A program made the position numbers and the translations under genes. The notes under the pieces were generated by a model, which had not been told where the DNA came from, made no database searches, and saw only the letters and a program-made list of their open reading frames with translations. From DATNPX01 sp036702975 (GTDB lineage Bacteria > Cyanobacteriota > Vampirovibrionia > Obscuribacterales > Obscuribacteraceae), in NCBI GenBank assembly GCA_036702975.1, contig DATNPX010000038.1, positions 62,001 through 126,000 on the forward strand: a stretch of DNA of 64,000 nucleotides, in the 5' to 3' direction. How positions within the stretch are numbered: position 1 is the first letter of the stretch; every line of letters starts with the position of its first letter. Positions 62,960 to 64,000 of this stretch are shown here, one piece after another.

Positions 62960-63196
62960 TCCGCAAGAATCCTCACATCGATCTTCAGCTCTTTGCACCA
63001 ATGAAAGACGTTTTGAGTTAACCCAGTTCAAAATATACATCTCCCTGTGTCTGAAAATCATTACAATTGGAACCATTATCATCCAGCGTTTTGATAGCGT
63101 AACCCGCCAAACCTCGCGGGTAAAGTATTCGAGACTGAGTGCGAACTAAAGAATGAGGGCACATCACTTACAGGGCAAAGGAGGAGATGACCAACT

Positions 63197-63592
63197 ATGT
63201 CCGAAATTTTTCTGGAGCCTTTTGGTCCCGAAGATTTTGGGATGATGCGACGATTTAGAATCGACTCAAATTCACTAGTGACGGAGGACAAATTCGATGT
63301 AGAGAACTGGGATGGCTGTGCTGGCTATGCGAAGTACGAGTGGTTCGGGGTCTTCCCGCCGAAGCTACAGTTTGTGGCTCTTTATCTCGAAGAGCATGAT
63401 ATAAAGCTTCGAATCGGTGACGAAGTATTTGTGGTTGATTCAGAGATCCACTGCTCAAGGCACCATTTGTGGTGGACATTTTCAGGACTCTGTCAGTTTA
63501 CAATTTCGAAGCAGGGAGAAGCTCTCGCAACGTTTCGCTATTGGGCCTCGAGACAGATAGGCTTGGGAGTCAATTCATCGCTGTCTTTCTGA
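63197..63592 (+). CDS. Hypothetical protein fused to relic sequence
   Basis: From ATG 63197 (GGAGG upstream) about 117 residues read as one small soluble protein (FLEPFGPEDFGMMRRFRID, WFGVFPPKLQFVALYLEEHD). At CCTCGAGACAGAT (63546) the sequence switches to the decayed DUF1877 repeat in a wrong frame, and the frame stops at 63592. The true C-terminus may thus be lost. Not recognised. Confidence 0.55.
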   Translation: MSEIFLEPFGPEDFGMMRRFRIDSNSLVTEDKFDVENWDGCAGYAKYEWFGVFPPKLQFVALYLEEHDIKLRIGDEVFVVDSEIHCSRHHLWWTFSGLCQFTISKQGEALATFRYWASRQIGLGVNSSLSF

Positions 63593-63899
63593 CGGCACGA
63601 CTAATTTCGATGGTGGTGCCTATCCGCTCAACGTGTGTATCCTTGGTGGAATACAGCTTTACGGAGAGGATGACTACATCGTCAACTATATCCGACCCGT
63701 AGCCGTGAAAGAAGTTGCAACGGCTTTATCACAGCTATCGAGAAGTTGGTTTGAGGATAAGTATTGGCAGCTTCCGAGCGATTATGATAAAGGCGAAGAA
63801 GATTTGGAGTACAGCTGGGAATATTTCTTTCCAATGATCAGATTCTTTGAGCAAGCTGCACGCGAAGAAAAGCCTGTAATATTTACGGTTGATCCGTAA
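63546..63899 (+). pseudogene. Decayed DUF1877 (YfbM-like) gene, copy 2
   Basis: A one-base loss near 63559 (GATAGGCT versus GATAAGGCT) breaks the frame. After it the sense is IHRCLSDGTTNFDGG, NVCILGGIQLY, AVKEVATALSQLSRSWFE, then the same C-terminus as copy 1. No N-terminal third or start is present. It keeps the ~10 residues missing from copy 1. Confidence 0.75.
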
Positions 63900-64000
63900 C
63901 TGACCCGCGCGCCACTCAAATACGCAAAGGAGCGCGTCATTGATAAAGCTAGACCAGTGCAAAAAGCCTGTCTTGCCGATAATGATAGAAATTTGTTAGG

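Overview
The window reads as chromosomal DNA of a Gram-negative bacterium with moderate GC. LpxI (lipid A synthesis), several Sec signal peptides and a lipoprotein point to a cell with an outer membrane. Type III glutamine synthetase, abundant TPR, WG-repeat and Ser/Thr-kinase genes, and many lineage-specific hypotheticals suggest the non-photosynthetic cyanobacterial sister lineage (Obscuribacterales/Melainabacteria type). That placement is inference from gene style, not from a marker gene.

Left part (1-24 kb): small secreted and TPR proteins, an esterase, a zinc alcohol dehydrogenase behind a GspE-N-like/TPR protein, and a four-gene minus-strand operon built as WG-repeat / kinase / WG-repeat / kinase. 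It continues with a divergent TPR gene, a membrane protein coupled to a CHASE3-like GGDEF-EAL protein, glnN with a YjbQ-family gene, TPR and unknown proteins, and lpxI. A tRNA-Arg(ACG) with its own terminator lies at 24.3 kb.

Middle (24.6-36 kb): an accessory patch with a frameshifted gene, a 260-bp direct repeat carrying a broken gene copy, a protein with three C-terminal RDFL-type motifs, and a WD-like fragment. It is followed by a compact operon: DUF1223 protein, short Cys-containing exported peptide, DUF692 (MNIO) enzyme, DUF2063 partner and YceI protein. This looks like a bufferin-type RiPP metal-handling locus. A divergent sigma-70-family factor follows.

Right part (36.8-64 kb): a secreted/surface cluster with an S53 (kumamolisin-like) peptidase, a fibre-like protein, two LamG-like proteins (one with chitobiase-type domains), and a 2611-aa RHS/YD protein. 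The RHS protein has a C39-like N-terminal domain, eight ~105-aa repeats inserted in its YD shell, and a polymorphic-toxin-like tip. Directly behind it come a DUF4279-type immunity gene and a 12-kb array of orphan immunity-like genes and relics: two decayed DUF1877 copies, a CPCC-type protein, and a DUF5412 gene cut in two by an IS66-family element. That element has clear 25-bp inverted repeats and a perfect 8-bp target duplication.
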